From assembly GCA_023382535.1 (NCBI GenBank), contig JAHDWA010000027.1:55368-119367 (forward strand): a stretch of DNA of 64,000 nt, given 5' to 3'. Both the position numbers and the translations under genes were made by a program. Positions 17,073 to 24,782 of this stretch are shown here, in pieces. This DNA comes from Anaerolineae bacterium. Its GTDB lineage: Bacteria; Chloroflexota; Anaerolineae; 4572-78; J111. Under the pieces are notes generated by a model. That model was given only the letters and a program-made list of their open reading frames with translations, had not been told where the DNA came from and made no database searches. The first letter of the stretch is position 1. Every line of letters begins with the position of its first letter.

Positions 17073-17101
17073 TTGCTGTTTTTATGATTTTGTGGTACTA
17101 T
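17073..17101 (+). promoter_or_regulatory. Promoter of the LPDWL-array gene
   Basis: TTGCTG at 17073-17078, a 17-nt spacer and TACTAT at 17096-17101 preceded by TGG (extended -10). This leaves a leader of about 150 nt. A second TATAAT at 17147-17152 without a clear -35 could be an alternative start. Confidence 0.55.
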
Positions 17102-17255
17102 AGTGATTGTGGCAGCCACCGTGTAAAGACCATTGCAAACCATTGCTATAATATTTTTTGGTGAGTTATTACCAATTCAGGGGTAGAATTCTCCCTCTGG
17201 ATTGGCTGTCGGTTTTACACCGATATTTCTATACGCCGGGGCAAGGGCAAAAATT

Positions 17256-20252
17256 ATGGATGATTTAAAGAAGAACCCCGAGGATGAAGTTGAAGGTAAC
17301 GAGGTCGAGTCGCCGGCAGACGGCCCTATGCCCGATTGGATGCGTCTGGCGACCTCGGGCGGCAGCGGTAGTTCGTTGACAGAGGAAAATACGCCCGCCT
17401 GGCTCAAATCAATTCGCTCTGGACAGGGTCTTTCTAAAGATAAACCTACTGAGCCAGCCCAGCCAGCTCCACCCCCGTCTCAAGCCAGCGACGACAGCCT
17501 GTCGGATTTAGAACGACTGCTGGCCGAGGAGGGTATTGACCTCAACACCGTCGCCGAAGAACGCCCGGAGGGGGCCGAGGATATGTCGGCGCGGGATTGG
17601 CTGATTGCCACCTCCAGTGAAGAGATCATTCGCAATAAACTCGGCGCTCAACCGGCTGAAGAAGAGGCGGCGCCGCCGCCAGTTCCAACCATCGCGCCGC
17701 CCGATACTCCCCCATCCCCGCCTCAAGCGCTGCAAGCGAGTGATGACAGCCTGTCGGATTTGGAACGGCTGTTACGTGAAGAGGGTATCGAACTCGGCTC
17801 TGTCACCGAAGAGCGCCCGGAAGGGGCGGGCGGCATGTCTGCCCGTGATTGGCTGATTGCCACCTCCAGTGAAGAGATCATTCGCAATAAACTCGGCGCT
17901 CAACCCGTTGAAGAGGAGCCTGCGCCGCCTCCTGCTCCAGCTACCCCACCGCCCAACTCATCGCTGAGCGACGACAAAATGGTCGTCGAGGAAGACCTGC
18001 CCGATTGGCTGCAAGAAATTGCCGCTGACGCCTCGGAAGTCGAACCCTCTCTGGCCTTTGACACGGCGCTGGACGAGCCTGCCGGCCCGACTGAGGAGGG
18101 GCAGTTTGTAGTTGAGGAAGAACTGCCCGATTGGCTGCGGGATATGGCCGAAGAACCGGTCGCGGCCGCCGAACCGGAAGAACCTTTAACTCCGGCTGCC
18201 CCCGCTTCCTTCGCAGACGATAAAATGGTGGTTGAAGAAGATTTACCTGACTGGCTAAAAGACATGGCCGAAGAACCGGCCGCAGCAGATATAGGAACCG
18301 CTCCGCCAGTTCAAAAGCCGCCAATCTCTTCTGTGGATGATGGCCTGGTGGTTGAAGAGGATTTACCGGATTGGTTACGTGAGGCTGCCGAGCCGGTAGA
18401 GGCAGATTTACCCGAACCTGATTGGACCGATTCAGCCCCTGCTGAAGCAGACAAAATGGTAATCCAGGAGGATTTACCCGACTGGCTTCAGGAAATCGCA
18501 GAAGAACCAGCCCTCCCGGCCGAACTTAATGTAACTGGGTTGGCCGCCCCGACTCTGCCCTTCCAGGCTGAAGATAAAACAGTGGTCGAAGAGGATTTGC
18601 CGGATTGGCTGCGTGAAGCTGCTACCGATTCCGCAGCAGCTCCTGAACCGGAATTACCGCCATCCCCTCCAACTCCGATCAGTACCGACAAGATGGTCGT
18701 CGAGGAAGATTTGCCCGATTGGTTGCGCGAGGTCGAGGTTGGCAGCAGTGAATCTGAGGTGATGGCGGCGCCAACTGAGCTGAGCGGTGCTGATTTGGGC
18801 GAAGCTGAGGGGGATGAAGATTTACCCGACTGGTTGCGTGAGGTGGAGGTCAGCAGTCTGGAAGATAACCTAGCTTTACCCCTGGTGAAACCTCAGGCCG
18901 AAGCGCCCTCCGAATCAGACTTTACCATTAGCACGCCACTGGGGGATGAAGAACTTGACCTGCTCGACGAAGAAGATTTACCAGCCTGGTTAAAAGAAGT
19001 GCAAGAGCGGAATGGTCAAGAACCGGGTGATGCCTCAGCTCTTCCAACAGTTACCCCTGTAGACAGTTCCGAGTTAATTGAGGAAGCAGAGTTACCCGAT
19101 TGGTTGCGTGAAGCTCAGGAGGAGACGACTCCCCTGACTTTTGAAGAGGTGGAGCCAATAGCCTCAGAGGACCAAATGACGGGCGGCGAAGAGTTGCCAG
19201 ATTGGTTACGCGAAGAACAGTTTAGCCTCGATGAACCATTTGAAGCCTCAGAACCCAGCCCGGAAACCCTGATCGAGACCGTTGCCGAAAGTGACATGGT
19301 TATAGCTGAGGACCTGCCTGATTGGCTGCAAGAAGTTCGAGACGAAACGCCGGAGGAAGCGTCTCTCGAAGCGGAGATACCCGCTCCAGTTCCGGCGGTT
19401 AGCCCCACCCACCTTGACACCGACGAACTGGTAGACGAGGAGGGTCTGCCTGATTGGCTGCGCGACGCCGCCGAAGAGGAAGAGGAAGCTAAGCCGCTGG
19501 TGGTCGAAGAAGCGCCCGTTCCTGTCGCCGTAACCAGCCCGACCTCCCTTGACGTTGACATAATGATAGACGAGGAGGGTCTGCCTGATTGGCTGCGCGA
19601 CACCGCCGAAGAGGAAGAGGAAGCTGAGCCGCTGGTAGTCGAAGAAATGTTATCGGCTCCTGAACCAGTGGTAATAGCTAGTGAAACTGTGGCTGCCGCG
19701 GTCGAGGTAGAAGAAATCGAAGAGGCAGTGCCGGCGGAAGAAATGTCGGAGGAGGAGGAAATCACTCCGGTGAGCCAGCCTGAGCCTGAACCTGCTGTCG
19801 TGAGCGAACCCGAAAGGGTATCCGCCCCTAGTGGGATTCCCGACTGGCTGCAAAAGCTGCGCCAAGTTGACGAGGAAGAAATTGTACCGGTGTCCGTCAC
19901 CCCTATGCCGCTGCCAGCACCGGCCGCTGCAGCCAGACCTGCGCCTCAACCCGTGTACGCCCAGGCAGTAGCGGCCCCGCCCCCCGACATCCCGGCTGAC
20001 GCGGAAGAGCGGCTCAAACACGCCCGAACGGCGCGCGATAAGGGTGACATTAATGAGGCGGTGGGTATTTACGACTCGCTGGTGGTGAATGGCGTTTACC
20101 TGAACAAAATTATTGAGGATATGCAACAAATCATTAAGCTGCATCCGGGCAACTATCTCCTCTATCAATTAATGGGCGATGCCATGATGCGCGATGGCCG
20201 TTTACAGAGCGCCCTCAATGCCTACCGCGAAGCCCTCTCAAAACTATCGTAA
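17256..20252 (+). CDS. Acidic protein with about 19 LPDWL-type motifs and C-terminal TPR-like domain
   Basis: A protein of 998 residues, very rich in Glu, Asp, Pro and Ala, with no signal peptide or membrane helix. About 19 short motifs, mostly EEDLPDWLREAAEE-like, are spaced 25-60 residues apart and joined by disordered acidic/proline linkers. The first few are divergent (PMPDWMRLAT, TPAWLKSIRS, SARDWLIATS). The last 90 residues (AEERLKHARTARDKGDINEA ... NAYREALSKLS) look like tetratricopeptide helices. A scaffold that displays many copies of a docking peptide is the natural inference. I chose ATG 17256; an earlier start at 17202 lacks a Shine-Dalgarno. Function unknown. Confidence 0.75.
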   Translation: MDDLKKNPEDEVEGNEVESPADGPMPDWMRLATSGGSGSSLTEENTPAWLKSIRSGQGLSKDKPTEPAQPAPPPSQASDDSLSDLERLLAEEGIDLNTVAEERPEGAEDMSARDWLIATSSEEIIRNKLGAQPAEEEAAPPPVPTIAPPDTPPSPPQALQASDDSLSDLERLLREEGIELGSVTEERPEGAGGMSARDWLIATSSEEIIRNKLGAQPVEEEPAPPPAPATPPPNSSLSDDKMVVEEDLPDWLQEIAADASEVEPSLAFDTALDEPAGPTEEGQFVVEEELPDWLRDMAEEPVAAAEPEEPLTPAAPASFADDKMVVEEDLPDWLKDMAEEPAAADIGTAPPVQKPPISSVDDGLVVEEDLPDWLREAAEPVEADLPEPDWTDSAPAEADKMVIQEDLPDWLQEIAEEPALPAELNVTGLAAPTLPFQAEDKTVVEEDLPDWLREAATDSAAAPEPELPPSPPTPISTDKMVVEEDLPDWLREVEVGSSESEVMAAPTELSGADLGEAEGDEDLPDWLREVEVSSLEDNLALPLVKPQAEAPSESDFTISTPLGDEELDLLDEEDLPAWLKEVQERNGQEPGDASALPTVTPVDSSELIEEAELPDWLREAQEETTPLTFEEVEPIASEDQMTGGEELPDWLREEQFSLDEPFEASEPSPETLIETVAESDMVIAEDLPDWLQEVRDETPEEASLEAEIPAPVPAVSPTHLDTDELVDEEGLPDWLRDAAEEEEEAKPLVVEEAPVPVAVTSPTSLDVDIMIDEEGLPDWLRDTAEEEEEAEPLVVEEMLSAPEPVVIASETVAAAVEVEEIEEAVPAEEMSEEEEITPVSQPEPEPAVVSEPERVSAPSGIPDWLQKLRQVDEEEIVPVSVTPMPLPAPAAAARPAPQPVYAQAVAAPPPDIPADAEERLKHARTARDKGDINEAVGIYDSLVVNGVYLNKIIEDMQQIIKLHPGNYLLYQLMGDAMMRDGRLQSALNAYREALSKLS
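17481..17925 (+). repeat. 252-bp tandem duplication inside the LPDWL-array gene
   Basis: The unit starting at 17481 recurs at 17733, a period of 252 bp (84 codons). A stretch of 55 nt encoding GWLIATSSEEIIRNKLGAQP-like residues (17599 and 17851) is identical even at synonymous positions, so the duplication is recent or gene-converted. Confidence 0.85.
19434..19645 (+). repeat. 135-bp tandem duplication inside the LPDWL-array gene
   Basis: Two copies of a segment encoding DEEGLPDWLRDxAEEEEEA start at 19434 and 19569, a period of 135 bp (45 codons), with only a few base differences over about 77 nt. This is a second, independent expansion of the motif array. Confidence 0.8.
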
Positions 20253-20259
20253 TAACAGG

Positions 20260-20288
20260 GGCAGGTCTTTGACCTGCCTCTCCTTTGT
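20260..20288 (+). terminator. Hairpin directly after the LPDWL-array gene
   Basis: GGCAGGTC and GACCTGCC form an 8-bp stem around TTT, followed by TCTCCTTTG. It starts 8 nt after the stop codon. Confidence 0.6.
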
Positions 20289-20294
20289 CAGATA

Positions 20295-20326
20295 GAAAAA
20301 AGCCGGGGTAATGCCCGGTTTTTTTG
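20295..20326 (+). terminator. Intrinsic terminator before ndk
   Basis: An A-run and CCGGG pair with CCCGG and a run of seven T around GGTAATG. The second terminator in 70 nt, it separates the LPDWL-array gene from the ndk operon. Confidence 0.7.
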
Positions 20327-20336
20327 TGGGCAAAAT

Positions 20337-20365
20337 TTGTCAACTCTGCCTTCCTCTGATATGCT
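20337..20365 (+). promoter_or_regulatory. Promoter of the ndk operon
   Basis: TTGTCA at 20337-20342, a 17-nt spacer and TATGCT at 20360-20365 preceded by TGA (extended -10). It lies just after a terminator and 47 nt before the ndk start. Confidence 0.6.
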
Positions 20366-20412
20366 GGACTGTCTCAGATTTTAATATATTCATAATTTTC
20401 CAGGAGATTACG

Positions 20413-20862
20413 GTGGAACGAACGCTGATTATTATCAAACCCGACGGGGTTGAGCGGGGTCTGATCGGCCCGATCATTACCCGTTTTGAACAGCGCGGCT
20501 TGAAAATTGTTGGGATGAAGATGCTGCAAGTATCGGACAAATTGGCCCGGATGCACTATGCTGTTCACGAAGGTAAATCTTTCTTTGAACCTTTGATTCA
20601 ATATATTACTTCTGCCCCGGTTGTGGTCCTGGCCTTGGAAGGACCGCAGGTGGTTCAGGCGGCGCGCAATACCATCGGCGCAACCAAACCGGTCGAAGCT
20701 GCCGCTGGCTCGATCCGGGGTGATTTTGCCATGATGGTGGGGCGAAACCTTGTTCATGGCTCCGACAGTCCGGAAAACGGGGCGGCTGAAATTGCCCTGT
20801 GGTTTAACGAGTCTGAATTAATCAGCTATGACCGGGCCCTGGATCGCTGGATCTTGGAGTAG
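20413..20862 (+). CDS. ndk: Nucleoside diphosphate kinase
   Basis: A protein of 149 residues, the usual family length, when read from GTG 20413, which has AGGAG 7 nt upstream; an in-frame start at 20311 would add an untypical extension. It transfers the gamma-phosphate between nucleoside triphosphates and diphosphates in the cytosol. The N-terminus ERTLIIIKPDGVERGLIG and the active-site His115 in NLVHGSDSPENGAAEIALWF are canonical. It is the first gene of a likely four-gene operon with the beta-solenoid protein, a small membrane protein and nnr. Confidence 0.96.
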   Translation: MERTLIIIKPDGVERGLIGPIITRFEQRGLKIVGMKMLQVSDKLARMHYAVHEGKSFFEPLIQYITSAPVVVLALEGPQVVQAARNTIGATKPVEAAAGSIRGDFAMMVGRNLVHGSDSPENGAAEIALWFNESELISYDRALDRWILE

Positions 20863-20887
20863 TCGTACAGAAAGAAGGAGATTATTT

Positions 20888-21496
20888 ATGGCCAATGAGG
20901 AGGCTACACCCTCAAACCAAAGTGAAATTAATGTCACCGGCCAGAGTGTCAATAATATCCAGGCTGACCATGTCAACGTGCGTTATGGCCGCACCGGCGA
21001 TATTAAGGCCAATACGGTGACTGTTTCCCAGGCCGGGGCCGACCATATTGAAGGCAGTACCGTGGAATTGCGCCAGGCCGGAGCCAGAACTGTGAAAGGT
21101 TATCAAGTTACCATTCGGCAGGGTGGGGTTGTGGAAGCCAGGGCCGATACCCTTTCTGTGAGCCAGGGGGGGGTGGTCTTTGCCGAAACCAAAGAAGCTA
21201 ACCTGAACACCTCCAGCGCCGGGGCGATTCTGGCCAATGGTGACGTCACGCTTGATCAGAGCAGCGTCAAAGCTGTCTTGACCCGTGGGGAGGTCAAGAT
21301 GGACCAGAGCGGCAGTGGAGTGGTGCTGGCCCGGCGAGTTTCGACGGGGAGCAACACCGGCGTTATTTTGCTAATCGCCGGGCGGGTTGACGGCCCGGTC
21401 AATGCCGTGTTTGGCCCGGCCGCCGGGGCGGCTTTTGGCGCAGTCTTTGCCCTGGCCATTGCTCTAATTTGGTGGATCAGGCGGCGGCTGGGGTAA
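20888..21496 (+). CDS. Beta-solenoid-like protein with C-terminal membrane helix
   Basis: A protein of 202 residues. About 150 residues are made of short strand-turn units with alternating hydrophobic residues (NTVTVSQAGADHIEGSTVEL, ADTLSVSQGGVVFAETKEAN, GDVTLDQSSVKAVLTRGEVK), the look of a right-handed beta-helix like bactofilins or polymer-forming proteins. The last 30 residues form one membrane helix ending in IRRRLG, so the solenoid is tail-anchored. ATG 20888 has AAGGAG at 9 nt. It lies 25 nt after ndk and 19 nt before the next small membrane protein. No enzyme motif; a structural or scaffolding role is a guess. Confidence 0.7.
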   Translation: MANEEATPSNQSEINVTGQSVNNIQADHVNVRYGRTGDIKANTVTVSQAGADHIEGSTVELRQAGARTVKGYQVTIRQGGVVEARADTLSVSQGGVVFAETKEANLNTSSAGAILANGDVTLDQSSVKAVLTRGEVKMDQSGSGVVLARRVSTGSNTGVILLIAGRVDGPVNAVFGPAAGAAFGAVFALAIALIWWIRRRLG

Positions 21497-21515
21497 AGGT
21501 GTCAAAGGATTGACC

Positions 21516-21806
21516 ATGCAAAAAACCATCTTACGCTTGGTGTGGCCCTATTTGCAGCGCTATCTGGCCAAACAGACTGCCGATTACCTGGCGCAACGGC
21601 GTCAACAGAAACGCCAACTGAAAGAGGACGAGGCTCGCCTGGCCGAGCTGGCCCAGGATTTATCGCCTGCAGTCTCCGCTGAACCCGGCGCGGGTCCACC
21701 ATCGAAGCTTTTGACCGCCGATGCTGTCTGGTACATCCTGGCCGGCGTGCTGGTGGGGAGTGCCCTGACCGTGATTCTGACAAACGTACTGCGAGAAGAG
21801 ACCTGA
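21516..21806 (+). CDS. Small membrane protein, 96 residues
   Basis: The N-terminal 50 residues are basic and probably helical (YLQRYLAKQTADYLAQRRQQ, then an acidic coil). A single helix (AVWYILAGVLVGSALTVILT) sits near the C-terminus. No family recognised. AAAGGA precedes ATG 21516. The stop overlaps the nnr start codon by one base (TGATG), so translation is coupled. Like its upstream neighbour it is C-terminally anchored, so the two may form a membrane complex. Confidence 0.65.
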   Translation: MQKTILRLVWPYLQRYLAKQTADYLAQRRQQKRQLKEDEARLAELAQDLSPAVSAEPGAGPPSKLLTADAVWYILAGVLVGSALTVILTNVLREET

Positions 21807-23482
21807 TGTATATTGTCACCACCCAACAAATGCAGGCTGTCGAAAAAGCGGCCGACGCCGCCGGCCTAAGCTACGAGCAGATGATGGAGAACGCCGGTCA
21901 CGCTGTGGCCGAGGCGATTGCAGCCCAATTTGACATCAGCGGAGTGCGTGTCCTAGTCCTGGTTGGACCGGGCAACAATGGCGGCGATGGGCTGGTGGTC
22001 GCCCGTTACCTGGCCCAAATGGGGGCAACGGTCACAGTATACGTGTGGCAGCGCCAGACCAACGGCGATAAGAATTGGGCCTTACTGGATGCCGCCGGCG
22101 TGGAAAAGGTTATGAGCAGCGACTCCGATAGCCAAGCCCACCTGGCTCACCTGTTGGCTGAGTCAGGAGTGATTGTGGATGCGCTGCTGGGCACGGGTGT
22201 CTCCCGGCCTATCGAGGGCAGCCTGGCCGAGCTGTTGGAATATGTCAAAACGGTAGTAGCCAAGCGGCGCGGCCTGGAGGAAGGAACGCTGGTAGAACCG
22301 GCCCGGCCTATGCTCGACTCCGAGTTTGGTCCGGTGGTTGTAGCCGTAGATGTCCCCTCCGGCCTCAACAGCGATACCGGCGCGGTTGATCCTTACACGC
22401 TAAGGGCCGATTTGACCGTGACATTGGCCGCGGTCAAACGAGGCCATGTCTTGCTGTCCGGTCCGGAAGTGACCGGCCAATTGCTGGTGGGTGAAATCGG
22501 CCTGACGGATGAGCATTACCCGGAAGGCATAACTTTAGAAATGGCTACCCCGGCCAAAGTGGCGGCGCTGCTGCCACCGCGTCCAGTCAATGCCCACAAG
22601 GGTACGTTTGGAACGGCCTTACTCGTGGCCGGTTCGATGAGTTATACCGGCGCGGCAATCCTGGCCGGACAGGCTGCCACTCGCAGCGGTGCGGGCCTGG
22701 TCACGCTGGCCCCACCCCAGGTAATCCATCCGATTCTGGCCTCACGCCTGGCCGAAGCCACCTATATCCCTTTACCTCACGCAGAAGGGGCCATTGCCCC
22801 GGAGGCGGCCCGGCTTTTATTCTCAAAATTGGATGGCGTAGACGCGCTGTTGATTGGGCCGGGTTTGAGCCAGGCGGCGCCAACCGTCGCCTTTTTGAAA
22901 GAGTTCCTTTCCGGCAAAGCGGGATTGCCTCAGCGGGCCGTGGGATTTCGCCAGCCGGAGGCTGAAAGCCCTTCGCCGGATGAAAGCCCCTCCATCCCCC
23001 CCCTCATCGTTGACGCCGATGCGCTCAATATTTTGGCCGGGCTGGAGAAGTGGTGGCAGCTCCTGCCCCCTAACTGTATTCTCACTCCCCATCCCGGCGA
23101 AATGGCCCGGCTGATGGGGAGCAGCATTAAAGATGTTCAGGCGCGGCGTTTGGAAATTGCCGGAGAAATGGCTGATCGGTGGCAGCAGGTGGTGCTCCTG
23201 AAAGGAGCGCATACGGTTGTTGCTGCGCCGGATGGCCGGATGATGATCCTGCCCTTTGCCAACCCGGCCCTGGCCAAGGCCGGTTCGGGCGACGTGCTGG
23301 CCGGGGTTATTGTCGGTTTGCGAGCGCAGGGACTGGGAGCATTCGAGGCGGCTGTGGCCGGGGGCTACCTGCACGGTTTGGCGGGTGAACTGGTTCGTGA
23401 GAATTTAGGGGTAAGCGGTGTGATCGCCGGGGATTTAGTGGGTTATTTGCCGCTCGCCCTGCGGGAAGTGTGCGGAGAGTAA
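21806..23482 (+). CDS. nnr: Bifunctional NAD(P)H-hydrate epimerase / ADP- or ATP-dependent dehydratase
   Basis: A protein of 558 residues that repairs hydrated NADH and NADPH. The epimerase half (1-230) has GPGNNGGDGLVVARYLAQMG and DALLGTGVSRP. The dehydratase half (about 245-555) has KGTFGTALLVAGSMSYTGAA, LLIGPGLSQ, LTPHPGEMARLMG, LLKGAHTVVAAPDGR and the catalytic NPALAKAGSGDVLAG. Both halves carry insertions: about 25 residues before VVVAVDVPSGLNSDTGA, and about 25 Pro/Glu-rich residues before IVDADALNIL. Last gene of the ndk operon, closed by the terminator at 23497. Confidence 0.93.
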   Translation: MYIVTTQQMQAVEKAADAAGLSYEQMMENAGHAVAEAIAAQFDISGVRVLVLVGPGNNGGDGLVVARYLAQMGATVTVYVWQRQTNGDKNWALLDAAGVEKVMSSDSDSQAHLAHLLAESGVIVDALLGTGVSRPIEGSLAELLEYVKTVVAKRRGLEEGTLVEPARPMLDSEFGPVVVAVDVPSGLNSDTGAVDPYTLRADLTVTLAAVKRGHVLLSGPEVTGQLLVGEIGLTDEHYPEGITLEMATPAKVAALLPPRPVNAHKGTFGTALLVAGSMSYTGAAILAGQAATRSGAGLVTLAPPQVIHPILASRLAEATYIPLPHAEGAIAPEAARLLFSKLDGVDALLIGPGLSQAAPTVAFLKEFLSGKAGLPQRAVGFRQPEAESPSPDESPSIPPLIVDADALNILAGLEKWWQLLPPNCILTPHPGEMARLMGSSIKDVQARRLEIAGEMADRWQQVVLLKGAHTVVAAPDGRMMILPFANPALAKAGSGDVLAGVIVGLRAQGLGAFEAAVAGGYLHGLAGELVRENLGVSGVIAGDLVGYLPLALREVCGE

Positions 23483-23496
23483 GCAGCAGTCAAAAG

Positions 23497-23527
23497 AAAA
23501 AGGCGAGGAGAATTTCCTCGCCTTTTT
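23497..23527. terminator. Bidirectional intrinsic terminator
   Basis: A 13-bp perfect stem (AAAAAGGCGAGGA / TCCTCGCCTTTTT) with a GAATT loop and A/T runs on both sides, placed between the convergent nnr and YtxH-like genes. It can serve both. Confidence 0.92.
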
Positions 23528-23541
23528 TGATTGCAATCTGG

Positions 23542-23916
23542 TTAGGCGTCAGCCGCATTATCCTTAGCGCGGTTGAGCGCCTGGGCGACAGTTTCCTTAC
23601 CCCGGCTGATCGCTTCCGAAGCGGTGTGTTTGCCCTTCTCCAGGGTCTCCTTGCCTTTCTCTTGCAAGCCCGCTACCTGGCCCTGTAAATGAGTCACCTG
23701 CTCTTGCAGCGAGGCCAGTTGGGTCTGCGCTCGCTGGCGAGCTTCCATCACGCCTTCTTCCGCCCGATCTTTGAATTCAAGGCTTTTGTCACGGAGTTGA
23801 GCACGGGTTTCCTCGCCCGACTGCGGGGCCAGCAACAGAGCCAAAGCCGCTCCCACTAAACCACCGATTACCAAACCGGCAAAAAATTCGACGCCGCCAC
23901 TATTTTGGTCTGACAT
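23542..23916 (-). CDS. YtxH-like protein
   Basis: A protein of 124 residues. A glycine-zipper membrane segment near the N-terminus (FFAGLVIGGLVGAALALLLAPQSGEETR) is the YtxH/gas-vesicle-like signature, followed by a long amphipathic helix (EFKDRAEEGVMEARQRAQTQ ... KGKETLEKGKHTASEAISRG) likely to form a coiled coil. Members are stress-related envelope proteins of unknown mechanism. AAAGGAG precedes the ATG. A second membrane protein gene lies 45 nt upstream in the same direction. Confidence 0.8.
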   Translation of the reverse strand: MSDQNSGGVEFFAGLVIGGLVGAALALLLAPQSGEETRAQLRDKSLEFKDRAEEGVMEARQRAQTQLASLQEQVTHLQGQVAGLQEKGKETLEKGKHTASEAISRGKETVAQALNRAKDNAADA

Positions 23917-23961
23917 AATTTGTTACTCCTTTCAGTTTTACCTCACCATTTTTTGTTAAGG

Positions 23962-24444
23962 CTAACGCCGGAAGAGGGTACGAAAGACAGCTCGCACTCC
24001 TGCAACAGCGCTCGCCGTAGTAATCACAGGTTTTACTGCTTGCTCAGATAAAAAGGCGGTTGTGCCACGGGCTGTGTTCAGGGTTGACTGCACTTGAGCC
24101 AGCATCGGCTTGATTTCCCGGTTGAGCATCCCTATCAGATCATTGATTTTGAGCACCAGATAAATGGTCATCACAATGAGGGCAATCAATAGGAGTATAA
24201 CCAGAAAAACGCCCAAACCCAAAAAGATAATGAAAATATCGCGTAAAACCGCAGTAGCTTCGGGATTAGAAAACAGCCACCACCCCAATAAACCAAATAA
24301 AATTACAATAGCCAGGGCAACAATACCCCCGATAATTAGCGGACGTTTATCCATCGGCTTGGGCGAAAGTTCAGCCCAGCGGTTATCTGCTTCAGCGGTG
24401 TAATAAGATTCACTTACAACGGGGACAAAAGTTTCTTCAGGCAT
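23962..24444 (-). CDS. Membrane protein with two helices and a cytosolic coil
   Basis: A protein of 160 residues. An acidic N-terminal tail is followed by two hydrophobic helices (about 38-60 RPLIIGGIVALAIVILFGLL and 70-98 IIFLGLGVFLVILLLIALIV) and a helical region (LKINDLIGMLNREIKPMLAQVQ ... AVFRTLFRR) that resembles DUF948-type stress membrane proteins. With the YtxH-like gene downstream, it suggests a small envelope-stress unit. ATG 24444 was preferred to an in-frame GTG two codons earlier; neither has a strong ribosome-binding site. Confidence 0.65.
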   Translation of the reverse strand: MPEETFVPVVSESYYTAEADNRWAELSPKPMDKRPLIIGGIVALAIVILFGLLGWWLFSNPEATAVLRDIFIIFLGLGVFLVILLLIALIVMTIYLVLKINDLIGMLNREIKPMLAQVQSTLNTARGTTAFLSEQAVKPVITTASAVAGVRAVFRTLFRR

Positions 24445-24530
24445 GCCCACTTTTCTCGATAATTATTAATGAAATTAGTCTCAACATTCTAACATGGTCT
24501 CGCGTTCTGAGAAAATTATCATCACGCCGA

Positions 24531-24779
24531 TTAAACTTTCAGCCATTTCATCAGAAACAAGCTAACCCAACTGCCAACTGTAGCCTCGACCACATGCACA
24601 GAGCCAATCATAAAGACATTCAGTTCCAGCAAATTACCCACCGCCTGCCCGACCCCAAAACCGATAATCCCGGTTAAAAAGTAAATGATTAAATCCCGGA
24701 TGGTTTTGCCCTGCCAGAAGTGAAAGAACGCGCCATAAATGCCACCCAACAAAAATGAGAGCACCAGATACGGGGCCAT
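24531..24779 (-). CDS. Small membrane protein, 82 residues
   Basis: Two or three hydrophobic stretches with glycine-rich packing (MAPYLVLSFLLGGIYGAFFH, IIYFLTGIIGFGVGQAVGN, VEATVGSWVSLFLMKWLKV). No recognised family. The ATG lies 3 nt after the mnmA stop, so it is translationally coupled to mnmA and belongs to that operon. Confidence 0.65.
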   Translation of the reverse strand: MAPYLVLSFLLGGIYGAFFHFWQGKTIRDLIIYFLTGIIGFGVGQAVGNLLELNVFMIGSVHVVEATVGSWVSLFLMKWLKV

Positions 24780-24782
24780 AGA

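Noticed and set aside
17481..19850. Repeat-rich region considered as a CRISPR or minisatellite array
   Set aside because: The repeats have different spacing, code for one continuous protein and preserve the frame; they are protein motifs.
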